Part shown: in pieces, positions 1 through 12,067 of the stretch
Numbering within the stretch: the first letter of the stretch is position 1
Layout of the letters: every line of letters begins with the position of its first letter
Source of the DNA: Bradyrhizobium sp. 164
GTDB taxonomy: Bacteria > Pseudomonadota > Alphaproteobacteria > Rhizobiales > Xanthobacteraceae
NCBI RefSeq assembly: GCF_023073715.1
Contig: NZ_JADPKA010000016.1
Coordinates: 45,660 to 109,659 of the forward strand
DNA: 64,000 bases
Reading direction: 5' to 3'
Notes under the pieces: generated by a model
Seen by the model: only the letters and a program-made list of their open reading frames with translations
Told to the model about the DNA's origin: nothing
Databases searched by the model: none
Made by a program: the position numbers and the translations under genes

Positions 1-1
1 G

Positions 2-165
2 ATGGCATTCCTGCTCTACGACGATGCTGCGTTCATCACCGGCCAGGTCGTGTGCATCGACGGCGGCATGCTGGCGCATGTGCCGACGTACGCCGACGAT
101 GGCAACAGCCGCGCCGCGCGGCCTGCCGGCACACCGCCGAAGCGGCCGCGGCGCCGCGCTGCTGA
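2..165 (+). CDS. Short-chain dehydrogenase of the gibberellin operon, C-terminal end only
   Basis: Only the last ~50 codons are in the window. The peptide FITGQVVCIDGG is the usual C-terminal signature of short-chain dehydrogenases. Its position before cyp117 matches the SDR that takes part in ring oxidation in bacterial gibberellin operons. The frame read at position 2 has no stop until 901, far inside cyp117. The neighbouring frame has a TGA at 163-165 that overlaps the cyp117 ATG as TGATG, the spacing expected in this operon. A one-base shift between about 95 and 160 would restore that normal end, so a frameshift or sequencing error is likely. Confidence 0.7.
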   Translation, partial: GIPALRRCCVHHRPGRVHRRRHAGACADVRRRWQQPRRAACRHTAEAAAAPRC

Positions 166-1508
166 TGGACATGCTGCTCAACCCGCTGGACCGTCGGCAC
201 CGGCTGCGGCACGACATCCCGGTCGTGCCCGGCGCGTTCCCCCTGGTCGGGCATCTTCCCGCCATCGTCTGCGACCTGCCGCGCCTGCTGCGGCGCGCGG
301 AACGGACGCTGGGCAGCCACTTCTGGCTGGATTTCGGCCCTGCCGGACACCTGATGACCTGCGTGGATCCGGATGCGTTCGCACTGCTCCGGCACAAGGA
401 CGTGTCCTCGGCGCTGATCGAAGAGATCGCGCCCGAATTGCTTGGCGGAACGTTGGTTACCCAGGACGGCGGCGCGCACCGGCAGGCGCGCGATGCGATC
501 AAGGCGGCGTTCCTGCCCAAGGGGCTGACCCAGGCCGGCATCGGCGACCTGTTCGTGCCCGTCATCCGGGCACGGGTGCAGGCGTGGCGCGATCGCGGCG
601 ACGTAACCATCCTGCGCGAAACCGGCGACCTGATGCTCAAGCTCATCTTCAGCCTCATGGGAATCCCCGCGCAGGACCTGCCGGGATGGCATCGCAAGTA
701 CCGGCAAGTGGTGCAGTTGATCGTCGCGCCGCCGGTCGACCTGCCCGGACTGCCCTTGCGGCGCGGCCGCGCCGCCCGCGACTGGATCGACGCGCAGTTG
801 CGCCAGTTCGTCCGCGACGTGCGCGCGCATCCCGCGCGCACGGGGTTGATCAACGAGATGGTGAGCGCTTTCGATCGCAGCGAAGATGCGCTCTCCGATG
901 ACGTCCTGGTCGCCAATATCCGCTTGCTGCTGCTTGCGGGTCACGACACCACTGCCTCAACGATGGCCTGGATGGTGATCGAGCTGGCGCGGCAGCCTGT
1001 GCTGTGGGACGCCCTGGTCGAGGAGGCGCAACGCGTGGGCGCGGTGCCGACCCGGCACGCGGACCTGGCGCAGTGTCCGGTCGCCGAGGCGCTGTTCCGC
1101 GAGACGCTGCGCGTGCATCCGACGGCCACGCTGCTGCCGCGTCGCGCGCTGCAGGAATTGCAACTCGGCCAACGGCGCATTCCCGCGGGCACCCATCTGT
1201 GCATCCCGCTGCTCCATTTCTCGACCTCGGCGCTGCTGCACGAGGCGCCTGATCAGTTCCGCCTGGCGCGGTGGCTGCAACGCACGGAGCCGATCCAGCC
1301 GGTGGACATGCTGCAGTTCGGTACCGGCCCACACGTCTGCATCGGCTACCACTTGGTATGGCTGGAACTGGTGCAGTTCTGCATCGCCTTGGCGCTGACC
1401 ATGCACAAGGCCGGGGTGCGGCCGCGGTTGCTGAGCGGCGTCGAAAAAGGCCGGCGCTATTACCCGACCGCACATCCGTCCATGACAATCCGCATCGAAT
1501 TCTCATGA
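165..1508 (+). CDS. cyp117: Cytochrome P450 of gibberellin biosynthesis (CYP117 type)
   Basis: A 447-residue cytosolic P450. It shows the I-helix oxygen-activation motif AGHDTT at about 258-263, the ExxR pair at E313/R316 and the haem-ligand motif FGTGPHVCIG with C392. In rhizobial gibberellin operons the P450 between sdr and ggps is CYP117, which oxidises ent-kaurene-derived intermediates (ent-kaurene to ent-kaurenoic acid). The start chosen is the ATG at 165, which overlaps a TGA in TGATG and suggests translational coupling to sdr. The reading frame stays open upstream to position 24, but that part overlaps sdr. Identity as CYP117 rather than another P450 rests on gene order. Confidence 0.88.
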   Translation: MDMLLNPLDRRHRLRHDIPVVPGAFPLVGHLPAIVCDLPRLLRRAERTLGSHFWLDFGPAGHLMTCVDPDAFALLRHKDVSSALIEEIAPELLGGTLVTQDGGAHRQARDAIKAAFLPKGLTQAGIGDLFVPVIRARVQAWRDRGDVTILRETGDLMLKLIFSLMGIPAQDLPGWHRKYRQVVQLIVAPPVDLPGLPLRRGRAARDWIDAQLRQFVRDVRAHPARTGLINEMVSAFDRSEDALSDDVLVANIRLLLLAGHDTTASTMAWMVIELARQPVLWDALVEEAQRVGAVPTRHADLAQCPVAEALFRETLRVHPTATLLPRRALQELQLGQRRIPAGTHLCIPLLHFSTSALLHEAPDQFRLARWLQRTEPIQPVDMLQFGTGPHVCIGYHLVWLELVQFCIALALTMHKAGVRPRLLSGVEKGRRYYPTAHPSMTIRIEFS

Positions 1509-1647
1509 GCTGGCATCGCATCCCCGTGTGGCGAGGCAGCGGCGCCGGCGACGCGCGGCATTGCTGCACTCGGCGCGTGCGCTCGGTGCGACGCCGGCAA
1601 CACCGCGGCGGCTCGGCGCTCGCCGTGGCCGTGTCAGGTACAAGGAC

Positions 1648-2655
1648 ATGAACAACATGCAGACCGGTTCTACGCTACAGGACGACCGAACTGGCGTTTC
1701 CGCGCTCGGCGGATTGGGCGCGCAGGTGCGCGGCGCGTCCGGCAGGCTGCTGCCGGAGATCTGGATGCAGGACGGCGCAAAGCGGGTCGAACAGACGCTG
1801 GCGCGTCTTCTCTGCGCCGAAGACAATGGTGAGACCGAGCTGATGGCGGCGATGCGCTACGCCACCTTGAATGGCGGCAAGCGCACCCGCGCCTTGCTCT
1901 GTCTGGCTGCCGGCGCACTGGCTGACACGCCGGCGCACATGCTCGAGAACGTCGGCGCCGCCCTCGAGATGATGCATGCCTGTACCCTGGTCCACGACGA
2001 CCTGCCCGCGATGGACGACGACGTGCTTCGCCGCGGCCTCCCGACCGTGCACGTCAAGTTCGGCGAAGCCACTGCGATCCTGGTCGGCGATGCGCTGCAG
2101 GCGCACGCCTTCCTGACCCTGGCGAGCCTGGATGCGCCGGGCGACAACCGTATCGCGCTCGTGCGCGAACTGGCGCAGGCGGTGTCCGCCGAGGGTGCCG
2201 CAGGCGGGCAGGCCATGGATCTGTCGCTGGTCGGAAAGCACGTCGAGCTGGACAGGATCGTGGCGATGCACCGGATGAAGAGCGGAGCGCTAGTGCGCGC
2301 GTCCGTTCGCATGGGCGCGCTATGCGCCATCGCGGAGGATGCCGCGCACGCTGCGCTGTACTGTGCGCTCGATCGCTACACCGCCTGTTTCGGCCTGGCG
2401 TTGCAGGTGGTCGACGACATTCTCGACGCGACAGCTGATACCGCGACGCTGGGCAAGACCCCCGGCAAGGACGCGGCGGCGCAGAAGCCGACCTGCGCGT
2501 CGATCATGGGGCTGCAGGCAGCGCGCCAGTTCGCGCTGGATTTGTTGCGCGACGCCGGGGAGGCCATCGCCCCGCTGGGCCCTCGTGCGGAACGGTTGGC
2601 GCAGATGCTGCAGCGGGCCAACGCGTATCTGTTCAAGCACGCGCCATGCGCATGA
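1648..2655 (+). CDS. ggps: Geranylgeranyl diphosphate synthase
   Basis: A 335-residue class I trans-prenyltransferase. The first aspartate-rich motif DDLPAMDDD lies at 117-125 and the second, DDILD, at 256-260; both chelate magnesium and the allylic diphosphate. It condenses isopentenyl diphosphate with farnesyl diphosphate to give the C20 precursor for the diterpene cyclases encoded next. The start is set at ATG 1648; the frame is open further upstream to 1528 but lacks family similarity there. It lies 139 bases after cyp117 and 281 bases before cps, an unusually wide gap for this operon. Confidence 0.9.
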   Translation: MNNMQTGSTLQDDRTGVSALGGLGAQVRGASGRLLPEIWMQDGAKRVEQTLARLLCAEDNGETELMAAMRYATLNGGKRTRALLCLAAGALADTPAHMLENVGAALEMMHACTLVHDDLPAMDDDVLRRGLPTVHVKFGEATAILVGDALQAHAFLTLASLDAPGDNRIALVRELAQAVSAEGAAGGQAMDLSLVGKHVELDRIVAMHRMKSGALVRASVRMGALCAIAEDAAHAALYCALDRYTACFGLALQVVDDILDATADTATLGKTPGKDAAAQKPTCASIMGLQAARQFALDLLRDAGEAIAPLGPRAERLAQMLQRANAYLFKHAPCA

Positions 2656-2936
2656 GCGCGCCCGTCCGCATGGAGTCGCCCCTGTGCCGCTGCGATCGCC
2701 CGGCGGCAGCGGTGCATGCTGCATTGTGTCCGAATCCGCGGCGCCGATCGCAGCCGTTGCCCAGCACGGCCGCGGCGCGCTGCGCGCAAGCCTATGCGGC
2801 GGACCGGCGCCAGCATCGGCGCGTCGCCGCGCCGGAGCAGGGCGACCGTCCGGCGCTGCCCATGCGCCGGGCCGCGACGGGCCTGCGGCGACGTGCGCGG
2901 CGTCTGCCCGAACCGTCTGCAGAAGGAACATCCCGA

Positions 2937-6520
<3,584 letters not shown>

Positions 6521-6648
6521 TGCCGGCGTCACCCGCACGTGGCGGCGGGCGCCTAGTCTTACTGAGTCAGAAAGTCGCGGATGCGGGTGGATTCGCGCTG
6601 GCGCGGATTTGTTAGGGTGTTGCTTCGTGATCAGGGAAGCGCCCGGCG

Positions 6649-6810
6649 ATGCCCGACTGGACAGCTCAGAGTGAAGCCGCATTTGACGCTTATGTCGATG
6701 CTTTGATCGGGGTGATCGGCCAAGCCGAACGAGCTGAGCCCCTGAAGGGGTCGGAACAAGGTGGGCCGGGAGACCGGCAAGGAGTAGATGGTGCAAGTCC
6801 ATTGCAATGA
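6649..6810 (+). pseudogene. IS701-family transposase, N-terminal remnant
   Basis: The peptide MPDWTAQSEAAFDAYVDAL followed by IGVIGQAERAEPL matches the N-terminus of one IS701 transposase subgroup as I recall it. After about codon 32 (near 6745) the resemblance ends abruptly and the frame stops at 6810, so only about 95 bases of the original gene remain. It belongs to a different subgroup from the IS701-type element at 40362-41810. Confidence 0.55.
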
Positions 6811-6937
6811 AGGAGTAGCGATCCACATTGACGCCCAGTCATGCGCGGTCGGTCGTGAGGAGACCGGTAACTTCTCTGGGGTCAAACACGGGTTGTTAGG
6901 CTCGAGCAGTCCATCAGCATCGTTTTGAGACAAAGCG
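6811..6937. other. Debris between IS remnants; faint group II intron-like text
   Basis: No gene is visible. The stretch from about 6745 to 6900 (GGAGTAGATGGTGCAAGTCC and following) reads like the 5' domain of a bacterial group II intron, but no reverse transcriptase or domain V is present. Treat this as a weak impression. Confidence 0.2.
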
Positions 6938-7384
6938 ATGGCGGTGGAATGGACGCTTACGATCGAGGGCCGGAACGAATTTGGTGAAACATGCCGGAAG
7001 GAGGTCCGCATAGACAAGAGCTGGGAGAGCCTATTCGACGGCGACATCGGCTTGTCGATCGGCGATAGCAAGAAGATCATGGCAGCGCTGCAGAACGCGG
7101 TCGTGAATCATGAGGCGGAGACGTATGCCCTTCTTCGCCGGGTTTGCCCGGAGTGCCATACGTTCCGACCGCGTCAAGGACTACACGACACGCCCGATCC
7201 GAACCGTCTGCGGCACCGTTGAGGTTCGCAATCCCCGGATGCTGTGCCGGGAATGCCGTCCAGGGATGGTCGGTGCTTTCCGCCGCCGAAGGAAATTTGT
7301 CCCGATCGAGCGACACCGGAGCTGATGGAACTGACGGCGCGGCTAGGAAGCATGCTGCCCTACCGGCAGGCGCCGAAGGTGCCA
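6938..7384 (+). pseudogene. ISKra4-family transposase, broken N-terminal part
   Basis: The first frame gives MAVEWTLTIEGRNEFGETCR and continues with the KIMAALQNAV-HEAETYALLRRVCPECHTF stretch typical of ISKra4 transposases. The similarity then moves to a second frame (DYTTRPIRTVCGTVEVRNP, LCRECRPGMVGAF) and a third (KEICPDRATPELMELTARLG), so at least two frameshifts are present. It is cut near 7384, where the IS5-type element begins, which suggests that insertion interrupted it. Only the N-terminal third of the usual protein is present. Confidence 0.75.
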
Positions 7385-7387
7385 GAC

Positions 7388-8127
7388 TCAATTGAGCCAA
7401 TATGCGACGAGAGCGGCGAGATGAACAGTGGCCAAGAAATTCCCGGCCAGCTTGTCGTATCGGGTGGCGATGCGGCGGAAGTCTTTAGCCTGCAAAAACA
7501 GCGCTCGATGACTTTCGGCCTTTGTAGGCGCGTTTGTTGAAGCGATGGATGACAACGCGGTTGGATTTGTTAGGGATGACGGGCTTGGCGCCGCGACGAA
7601 CAATTTCGCCCCGAAGGTCGACGCCGTCATACCCTTTGTCAGCGAGGAGCGCGCTCGTGGGCCGCCCGAGCGCCAGAACATCGGCCGCGATATCGGCATT
7701 CTGGCCTCGGGTCAGATGCCGGACGACCGGCCGGCAGAGCGGATCGCTCAGCGCATGGATTTTTGTCGTGCGGCCTCCGCGCGCGCGGCCGATTGCTTGA
7801 TTGTGCTCCCCCCTTTTCCGCCGGAGGCACACCGGTGAGCTTTAATCGAGGTCGAGTCGAGCGACAGCACGACGCCGTCTTCGCCGGGCTTGGCCAGCGC
7901 TTCGAAGATTGCGCACCATCGCCCGCGGTTGGCCCCGCGGTTGAAGCGATTGTAGACGGCCGTGTAAGGGCCGTATTCAGGCGGGCAGTCGCCCCATCGC
8001 GCACCCGACTGCAGCGTGTGAATGATCCCGGGTCGTCGTCCCGATCCGGCCCCGTCAGTCCCGTCGGCAGATGAGGCTCGATACGTCCCCATTGCCGATC
8101 ATTCAGCCAAAACAAACCCGCGCGCAT
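7388..8127 (-). pseudogene. IS5-family (IS427 group) transposase, frameshifted
   Basis: Read on the minus strand, the start MRAGLFWLNDRQWGRIEPHLP is the classic IS427-group N-terminus. The similarity then continues in other frames: GARWGDCPPEYGPYTAVYNRF, the catalytic region LSLDSTSIKAHRCASGGKGG, then HALSDPLCRPV and LLADKGYDG, and finally the C-terminus KDFRRIATRYDKLAGNFLA. At least three frame changes separate these blocks. Some IS427 elements use one programmed frameshift, but this number points to decay. The element sits inside the ISKra4 remnant. Exact terminal inverted repeats were not identified. Confidence 0.8.
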
Positions 8128-8841
8128 TCTCTCGCCCCCGAATCAAAAACTCGCAGGAGAGGGAATCACCTGGCGCTATTTAGGTACAGGTCCTGGGACA
8201 GCTTCGGTTGCGGCATTCTGCATAGCTTCGCTTCGTTCTCACAACATTGAGGACGGCGGCCAAGTCTGCTCAGCTATCGCTTGGCTTGGCTCGATCGACC
8301 GGCACCCCGCCGTCGCATTTTGAGGCTCTGCGGAACTGCATGTACGAGGCAAACCGCTCGACGCTGGCTCGCTGGGTTCTCTCGAGCGATGCAACCTGCG
8401 CGTTACCCAATCCCCGGGTCGGTTTCCATCGTCCATGGGCGCAGCTCGTCGACAACTGTCGGCTGGCGAGCATCGACGCGCGACATCTCTGCGCCACGCA
8501 GGCTGGCAAAGGCCTGGCGCACAGCGCGAAAGCCGATCCATACATCGTCGATCCGCCCTCTGAAATGTGACCGCGATCATGAACCGATGAGCACTGGAAT
8601 GTCCGGATCCCCATGGATGCAGTCAGCCGGACCGTCGCGGCCAGCCGCTCCTCGGTGCAATTGACGACAGTGCTCTTGACCAACACACGCTTAGCAGAGT
8701 GGCGGTGTGTTCTCTCCCGAAAGGTAGGCCGATAAGTCCATCACCAGGGTTTGTCAGAGCCAGTCCCGGCGAAGCGGGTGCAGTGACTCTCTCTGCGGCA
8801 TACTCGTCGAGCTGGTGAGAGAGAGGGTCTGAGGCGATGCC
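8128..8841. other. Intergenic stretch with a coding-like remnant on the minus strand
   Basis: No intact gene is seen. Between about 8540 and 8390 on the minus strand, one frame reads RIDDVWIGFRAVRQAFASL and on to VDELRPWTMETDPGIG before a stop. Another frame continues toward 8270. The composition looks coding but I do not recognise the family, so a decayed gene is likely. A perfect 7-bp hairpin (CTGAGGC-GAT-GCCTCAG, 8829-8845) overlaps the stop of the next minus-strand gene. Confidence 0.35.
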
Positions 8842-9432
8842 TCAGACGGGACGGTTTTCGCTTCTGTTCTTCACCGGCTCCATTTTGGCCAGGCCGTCCT
8901 CGTATGAAATTTCCGTGTATGATCCACCGATGTCCTTGGCCGCGTCGAGCAAGTAGTCGAGCCTACCGGCCGTACCGAGCTTCTTGATGTCATTCTTGTC
9001 GACGCCGGCGAGGTCCATCATCTCCTTCCATACAGTTGATTCGTCGCAAGGCAGAATGCGGAAGGTGATGTCGCCTATCTTAGTGCGGTACTTCGCGAGC
9101 AGATCAATGTTGTTGCAGAACATGAAATAGCTGCCTTTGGGGCTCAGCCTGCCATCCAGAACCTTTGCGGCCTGAGGTAGATAGGCGAAGGAATGCAGAT
9201 ATCCGGCAAGGACTGGGATGGTCGGTTCGCCTTCCTGCGCGATTGCAAGAACTTGTTCGATGGAATAGTCCGGCGGTCGTTTTTCGTCGGCGAGCTGGGC
9301 TTGGAACTTCAGCGCGATGTCGCCCCGAAATCCAAATCGCCCCGACTTCGTTGTCTCGGTCTTAAGCACCGCATTCAGCAACCGCCCCTCCTTGTCCAAC
9401 TGGCCAAGAGCGGTGTTGTCGATCGACGTCAT
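8842..9432 (-). CDS. Conserved-looking protein of unknown function with a nif-type promoter
   Basis: A 196-residue soluble protein, starting MTSIDNTALGQLDKEGRLLN; I do not recognise its family. There is no signal peptide or membrane segment. Single cysteines occur at FMFCNNIDLL and ILPCDES. The sequence looks like an intact alpha/beta protein with ordinary composition. It is transcribed away from the iscA-nifS operon. A minus-strand sigma-54 element (9512-9497) lies 65 bases upstream of its start, and the NifA site at 9632-9647 could serve both directions, so it is probably expressed with nitrogenase. The start is the ATG at 9432. Confidence 0.72.
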   Translation of the reverse strand: MTSIDNTALGQLDKEGRLLNAVLKTETTKSGRFGFRGDIALKFQAQLADEKRPPDYSIEQVLAIAQEGEPTIPVLAGYLHSFAYLPQAAKVLDGRLSPKGSYFMFCNNIDLLAKYRTKIGDITFRILPCDESTVWKEMMDLAGVDKNDIKKLGTAGRLDYLLDAAKDIGGSYTEISYEDGLAKMEPVKNRSENRPV

Positions 9433-9496
9433 GGAAGGCTCCTCATCAATCTGTCGTGTACATTCATCGCCGAACGCGGCGTGTCCGCTAACCCTA

Positions 9497-9512
9497 TGCA
9501 AGTTGTTTGCCG
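9497..9512 (-). promoter_or_regulatory. Sigma-54 promoter for the divergent unknown gene
   Basis: On the minus strand the sequence CGGCAAACAACTTGCA keeps the invariant GG and GC with the required ten-base gap and the TTGCA -12 box. It deviates from TGGCAC at the first and last base of the -24 box, so it is weaker than the other sites in the window. Distance to the ATG is 65 bases. Confidence 0.5.
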
Positions 9513-9631
9513 TGCGCCTATGTCTGCAGCGACGCACAGCGTAAGCGGCGGCTTGGCGCAATGTGCATGAATACGTGCCGGCACCATCACGAGGTCTCGG
9601 CCGGATGAGGTCGGGACGCCGGAAAACCGCC

Positions 9632-9647
9632 TGTCGCAAAGCCGACA
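9632..9647. promoter_or_regulatory. NifA upstream activator sequence
   Basis: TGT-CGCAAAGCCG-ACA is an exact TGT-N10-ACA NifA-binding site. It lies 75 bases before the -24 GG of the plus-strand promoter at 9706 and 121 bases from that of the minus-strand promoter, so one activator site may serve both. Confidence 0.75.
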
Positions 9648-9705
9648 GGTCGCAAATCGTATGGTCGCCGCCTGCAAAACCAATTGATTTCAGCTGCATC
9701 TCGAC

Positions 9706-9721
9706 TGGCATGGGATTTGCG
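9706..9721 (+). promoter_or_regulatory. Sigma-54 promoter of the iscA-nifU-nifS-nifT operon
   Basis: TGGCATGGGATTTGCG fits TGGCAC-N5-TTGCW with one mismatch in each box and correct GG/GC spacing. The iscA ATG follows 39 bases downstream. The NifA site at 9632 is correctly placed. Confidence 0.75.
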
Positions 9722-9759
9722 AATTGTGCCTCGCGACAGAAACTGAGAGCGAGCCAGAA

Positions 9760-10080
9760 ATGATCAACCTAACGGATAGCGCCATCAACGCACTGAAGGC
9801 CGCAATCTCCTCGACAGCCCAGCCGGCAAGCGGTTTGCGGGTCATGGTCGAAGGCGGCGGTTGCCAAGGGTTCACATACAAAATGGGTCTTGCTCATGAG
9901 CCGGTCTCCGATGAGCCCGTGTTCGAGCAAGACGGGATCAAAGTCTTCGTCGACAAGGCGAGCCGGGCGCATCTCAACGGCACCACGATCGACTTCGTGG
10001 TGTCGCTCGAAGGATCAGGGTTCCGCTTCGATAACCCAAATGCCAAATCGAGCTGCTCCTGCGGCAAATCGTTCAGCTGA
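9760..10080 (+). CDS. iscA: IscA/HesB-type iron-sulphur assembly protein
   Basis: A 106-residue A-type iron-sulphur carrier (called iscN in some rhizobia). The three ligand cysteines are present: C35 in GGGCQGFTY, and C99 and C101 in the C-terminal CSC. It accepts or delivers clusters made by the NifS desulfurase encoded two genes downstream, for nitrogenase maturation. The ATG at 9760 follows GAGCC and is the first gene after a NifA/sigma-54 promoter. It is followed after 39 bases by the NifU-like gene. Confidence 0.9.
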   Translation: MINLTDSAINALKAAISSTAQPASGLRVMVEGGGCQGFTYKMGLAHEPVSDEPVFEQDGIKVFVDKASRAHLNGTTIDFVVSLEGSGFRFDNPNAKSSCSCGKSFS

Positions 10081-10119
10081 GCCGCCTTCGGACCATTCGC
10101 AATGGAAGGAGCATCGAAC

Positions 10120-10413
10120 ATGGGCCTGAAGGCTGAACGAACGAAGCAATCTTCGACTGCAGAGCCTTCCGATCGCCAGCGGATTGTCCGCGCCGTGCTC
10201 GATGAGAGTCGGCCAAGGCTCAGGCGTGATCGTGGGGATTGTGAGCTCGTCGAAATCGAAGGCAACAAGATCATGGTCAGGCTCACCGGCGCCTGCATGT
10301 TATGCAAGCTTGCGGGAACGACGCTCGCGGCCATTCAAGCGCGCCTGATCGTGCGGCTCGGCGAGTTCGTCCGCCTGATCCCGCTCCCCGGAGCTGCCAA
10401 AGTGGGGCCTTAA
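10120..10413 (+). CDS. NifU-like scaffold protein (C-terminal Nfu domain only)
   Basis: A 97-residue protein made only of the Nfu domain found at the C-terminus of full NifU. The CxxC motif is C59/C62 in GACMLCKLAGTTLAAIQ. Such domains hold a [4Fe-4S] cluster for transfer to apo-nitrogenase proteins. The ATG at 10120 is preferred because GGAAGGA precedes it by the right distance; an in-frame ATG at 10102 would add six residues. The stop (TAA, 10411-10413) abuts the GTG of nifS, so the two are probably translated together. Confidence 0.85.
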   Translation: MGLKAERTKQSSTAEPSDRQRIVRAVLDESRPRLRRDRGDCELVEIEGNKIMVRLTGACMLCKLAGTTLAAIQARLIVRLGEFVRLIPLPGAAKVGP

Positions 10414-11625
10414 GTGCAGAGCGGACAGTCCGTGCGGCCGATCTACCTGGATAACAACGCGACGACCCGTGCCCATCCTTTGGTGGTCGCGGCAATGCTG
10501 CCGTTCTTCTCTGGGCAATTCGGCAATGCGTCGTCCGCGCATGTATTCGGCATTGAGGTTGCGCCCGCATTGAAGCAAGCGCGCCAGAAGCTGCAGGCCC
10601 TCGTTGGCGCGGCATTCGATCACGAGATCGTCTTCACGTCGGGCGGGACTGAATCCGACAACACAGCGATCCTGTCCGCGCTCGCCGTGCAGGAGGGGCG
10701 CGACGAGATCGTCACAACGGCCGTTGAGCATCCAGCCGTGCTGTCCCTTGCCGAGGAGCTGGGCCGACGAGGAATCAAGACCCATGTCATTCCGGTCGAT
10801 GCAAGCGGCCGATTGAACATCGAGGCTTATCGCAACGCATTGTCGAGGCGCACGTCAATCGCCTCGGTCATGTGGGCCAATAATGAGACCGGTACGATCT
10901 TTCCGGTGAAATCCCTCGCCAGGATGGCGCGCTCAGTCGGCGCGCTCTTTCACACCGACGCGGTCCAGGCGGTCGGGCGGATTCCGATTGACCTGAAGAC
11001 TACGGACATCGACATGCTGTCGCTCTCCGGCCATAAGCTCCATGGTCCGAAGGGGATCGGCGCGCTGTATGTGCGCAAGGACATCAAGTTCCGACCGCTG
11101 ATCTTCGGCGGCGCACAGGAGCGGCATCGCCGAGCTGGCACCCAAAACGTTCCGGGCATTATTGGGCTCGGCAAGGCGGCGGAACTCGCTGCGGCACACC
11201 TCGTACAAGAGCAGATGCAGATAGGCGTCCTTCGCGACCGGCTGGAGCAAGGCATTCTCGCTCTCGGCTGTTGCATCGTGCTTGGTCATATCAAGAACCG
11301 CTTGCCAAATACGTCTAACATTGCATTCGAGCATCTCGAAGCAGAGGCCATCGTCGACCACCTGAACCGCAACGGAATTGCCGTCTCACTCGGTTCAGCC
11401 TGCGCGTCCGGCTCGATGGAGCCGTCCCATGTCCTGCGCGCGATGAGAGTACCACCGGCCTTTTTGCGCGGTGCGGTTCGCTTCTCGCTGTCGCGCGAGA
11501 CGGCGGCGGATGAGATCGATCGTGTCCTGCAAGTCCTGGCGGACATCAATGCCAAACAGAGAGCCTTGTGGCGTGCGTGTCAGGAGCGCGCGGGCGAGAG
11601 ATCACAACCTGCGGAGCTCCTATGA
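10414..11625 (+). CDS. nifS: Cysteine desulfurase NifS
   Basis: A 403-residue PLP enzyme that removes sulphur from cysteine for nitrogenase iron-sulphur clusters. The PLP lysine is K208 in LSGHKLHGPKG, the active-site cysteine is C330 in GSACASGSMEPS, and the cofactor-binding stretch SGGTESDN is near residue 75. It begins with GTG directly after the NifU-like stop, and its own stop overlaps the nifT start as ATGA. The gene is complete and of the usual length. Confidence 0.95.
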   Translation: MQSGQSVRPIYLDNNATTRAHPLVVAAMLPFFSGQFGNASSAHVFGIEVAPALKQARQKLQALVGAAFDHEIVFTSGGTESDNTAILSALAVQEGRDEIVTTAVEHPAVLSLAEELGRRGIKTHVIPVDASGRLNIEAYRNALSRRTSIASVMWANNETGTIFPVKSLARMARSVGALFHTDAVQAVGRIPIDLKTTDIDMLSLSGHKLHGPKGIGALYVRKDIKFRPLIFGGAQERHRRAGTQNVPGIIGLGKAAELAAAHLVQEQMQIGVLRDRLEQGILALGCCIVLGHIKNRLPNTSNIAFEHLEAEAIVDHLNRNGIAVSLGSACASGSMEPSHVLRAMRVPPAFLRGAVRFSLSRETAADEIDRVLQVLADINAKQRALWRACQERAGERSQPAELL

Positions 11626-11843
11626 AGGTCATGATTCGCCGTTCGCCCGAGACGGGGCTTTCGATTTATGTGCCCAAGAAGGATCTTGAGGAGTCGATTG
11701 TCGAATGTGAGCACGAGACGCTGTGGGGTGGTTGGATTCGAATCGCGAATGGCTGGGTGCTCGACCTACCCGCGATGGCGAGTGACACCATCCTTCCAAT
11801 CACTATCAACGCCAAGAAGCGCGGCGGCGAGGCAACCGAATGA
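11622..11843 (+). CDS. nifT: NifT/FixU family protein
   Basis: A 73-residue protein, MKVMIRRSPETGLSIYVPKK, with the WGG...ANGWVLDLP core of the NifT/FixU family. The family is always found with nif genes and its precise function is unsettled. It overlaps nifS by 4 bases and the next gene by 4 bases (ATGA junctions), so it is part of one tightly coupled operon. Confidence 0.92.
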   Translation: MKVMIRRSPETGLSIYVPKKDLEESIVECEHETLWGGWIRIANGWVLDLPAMASDTILPITINAKKRGGEATE

Positions 11844-12067
11844 TGAATGCTAAGACTCCACAGAACCTCGCCAAACCGGCGGATGCGGAAGCTATTCTTG
11901 GCGAAGCGGTTTGGCCCCTGCGAGGAAGTCCACATCATTCTCTGGCTTTGGCTTGGCGTGACCGAAGGTTCCAGCCGAGCGTGCCGATGACTCCGGAAGC
12001 GCTCGAAGCATTCTTGGGAACCAAGAAGGCGCCGACGCGCGGTGCCACACGCAATATCTCGGCCTAG
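11840..12067 (+). CDS. Small protein of unknown function in the nifS operon
   Basis: A 75-residue soluble protein with no recognised domain. The central stretch SPHHSLALAWRDRRFQPS and the C-terminal TPEALEAFLGTKKAPTRGAT are noteworthy only as likely conserved blocks. It overlaps the nifT stop by four bases and ends the operon; 256 non-coding bases follow. Rhizobial nif clusters often carry a small unknown gene at this place, so I consider it real. Confidence 0.65.
   Translation: MMNAKTPQNLAKPADAEAILGEAVWPLRGSPHHSLALAWRDRRFQPSVPMTPEALEAFLGTKKAPTRGATRNISA

Noticed and set aside
2..901. 300-codon frame overlapping cyp117
   Set aside because: Only the first ~30 codons look like SDR. The rest is the Arg/Ala/Pro-rich text typical of a wrong frame in GC-rich DNA.
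9530..9550. TGTCTGCAGCGACGCACA as a second NifA site
   Set aside because: The spacing between TGT and ACA is 12, not 10, and an exact site lies nearby.
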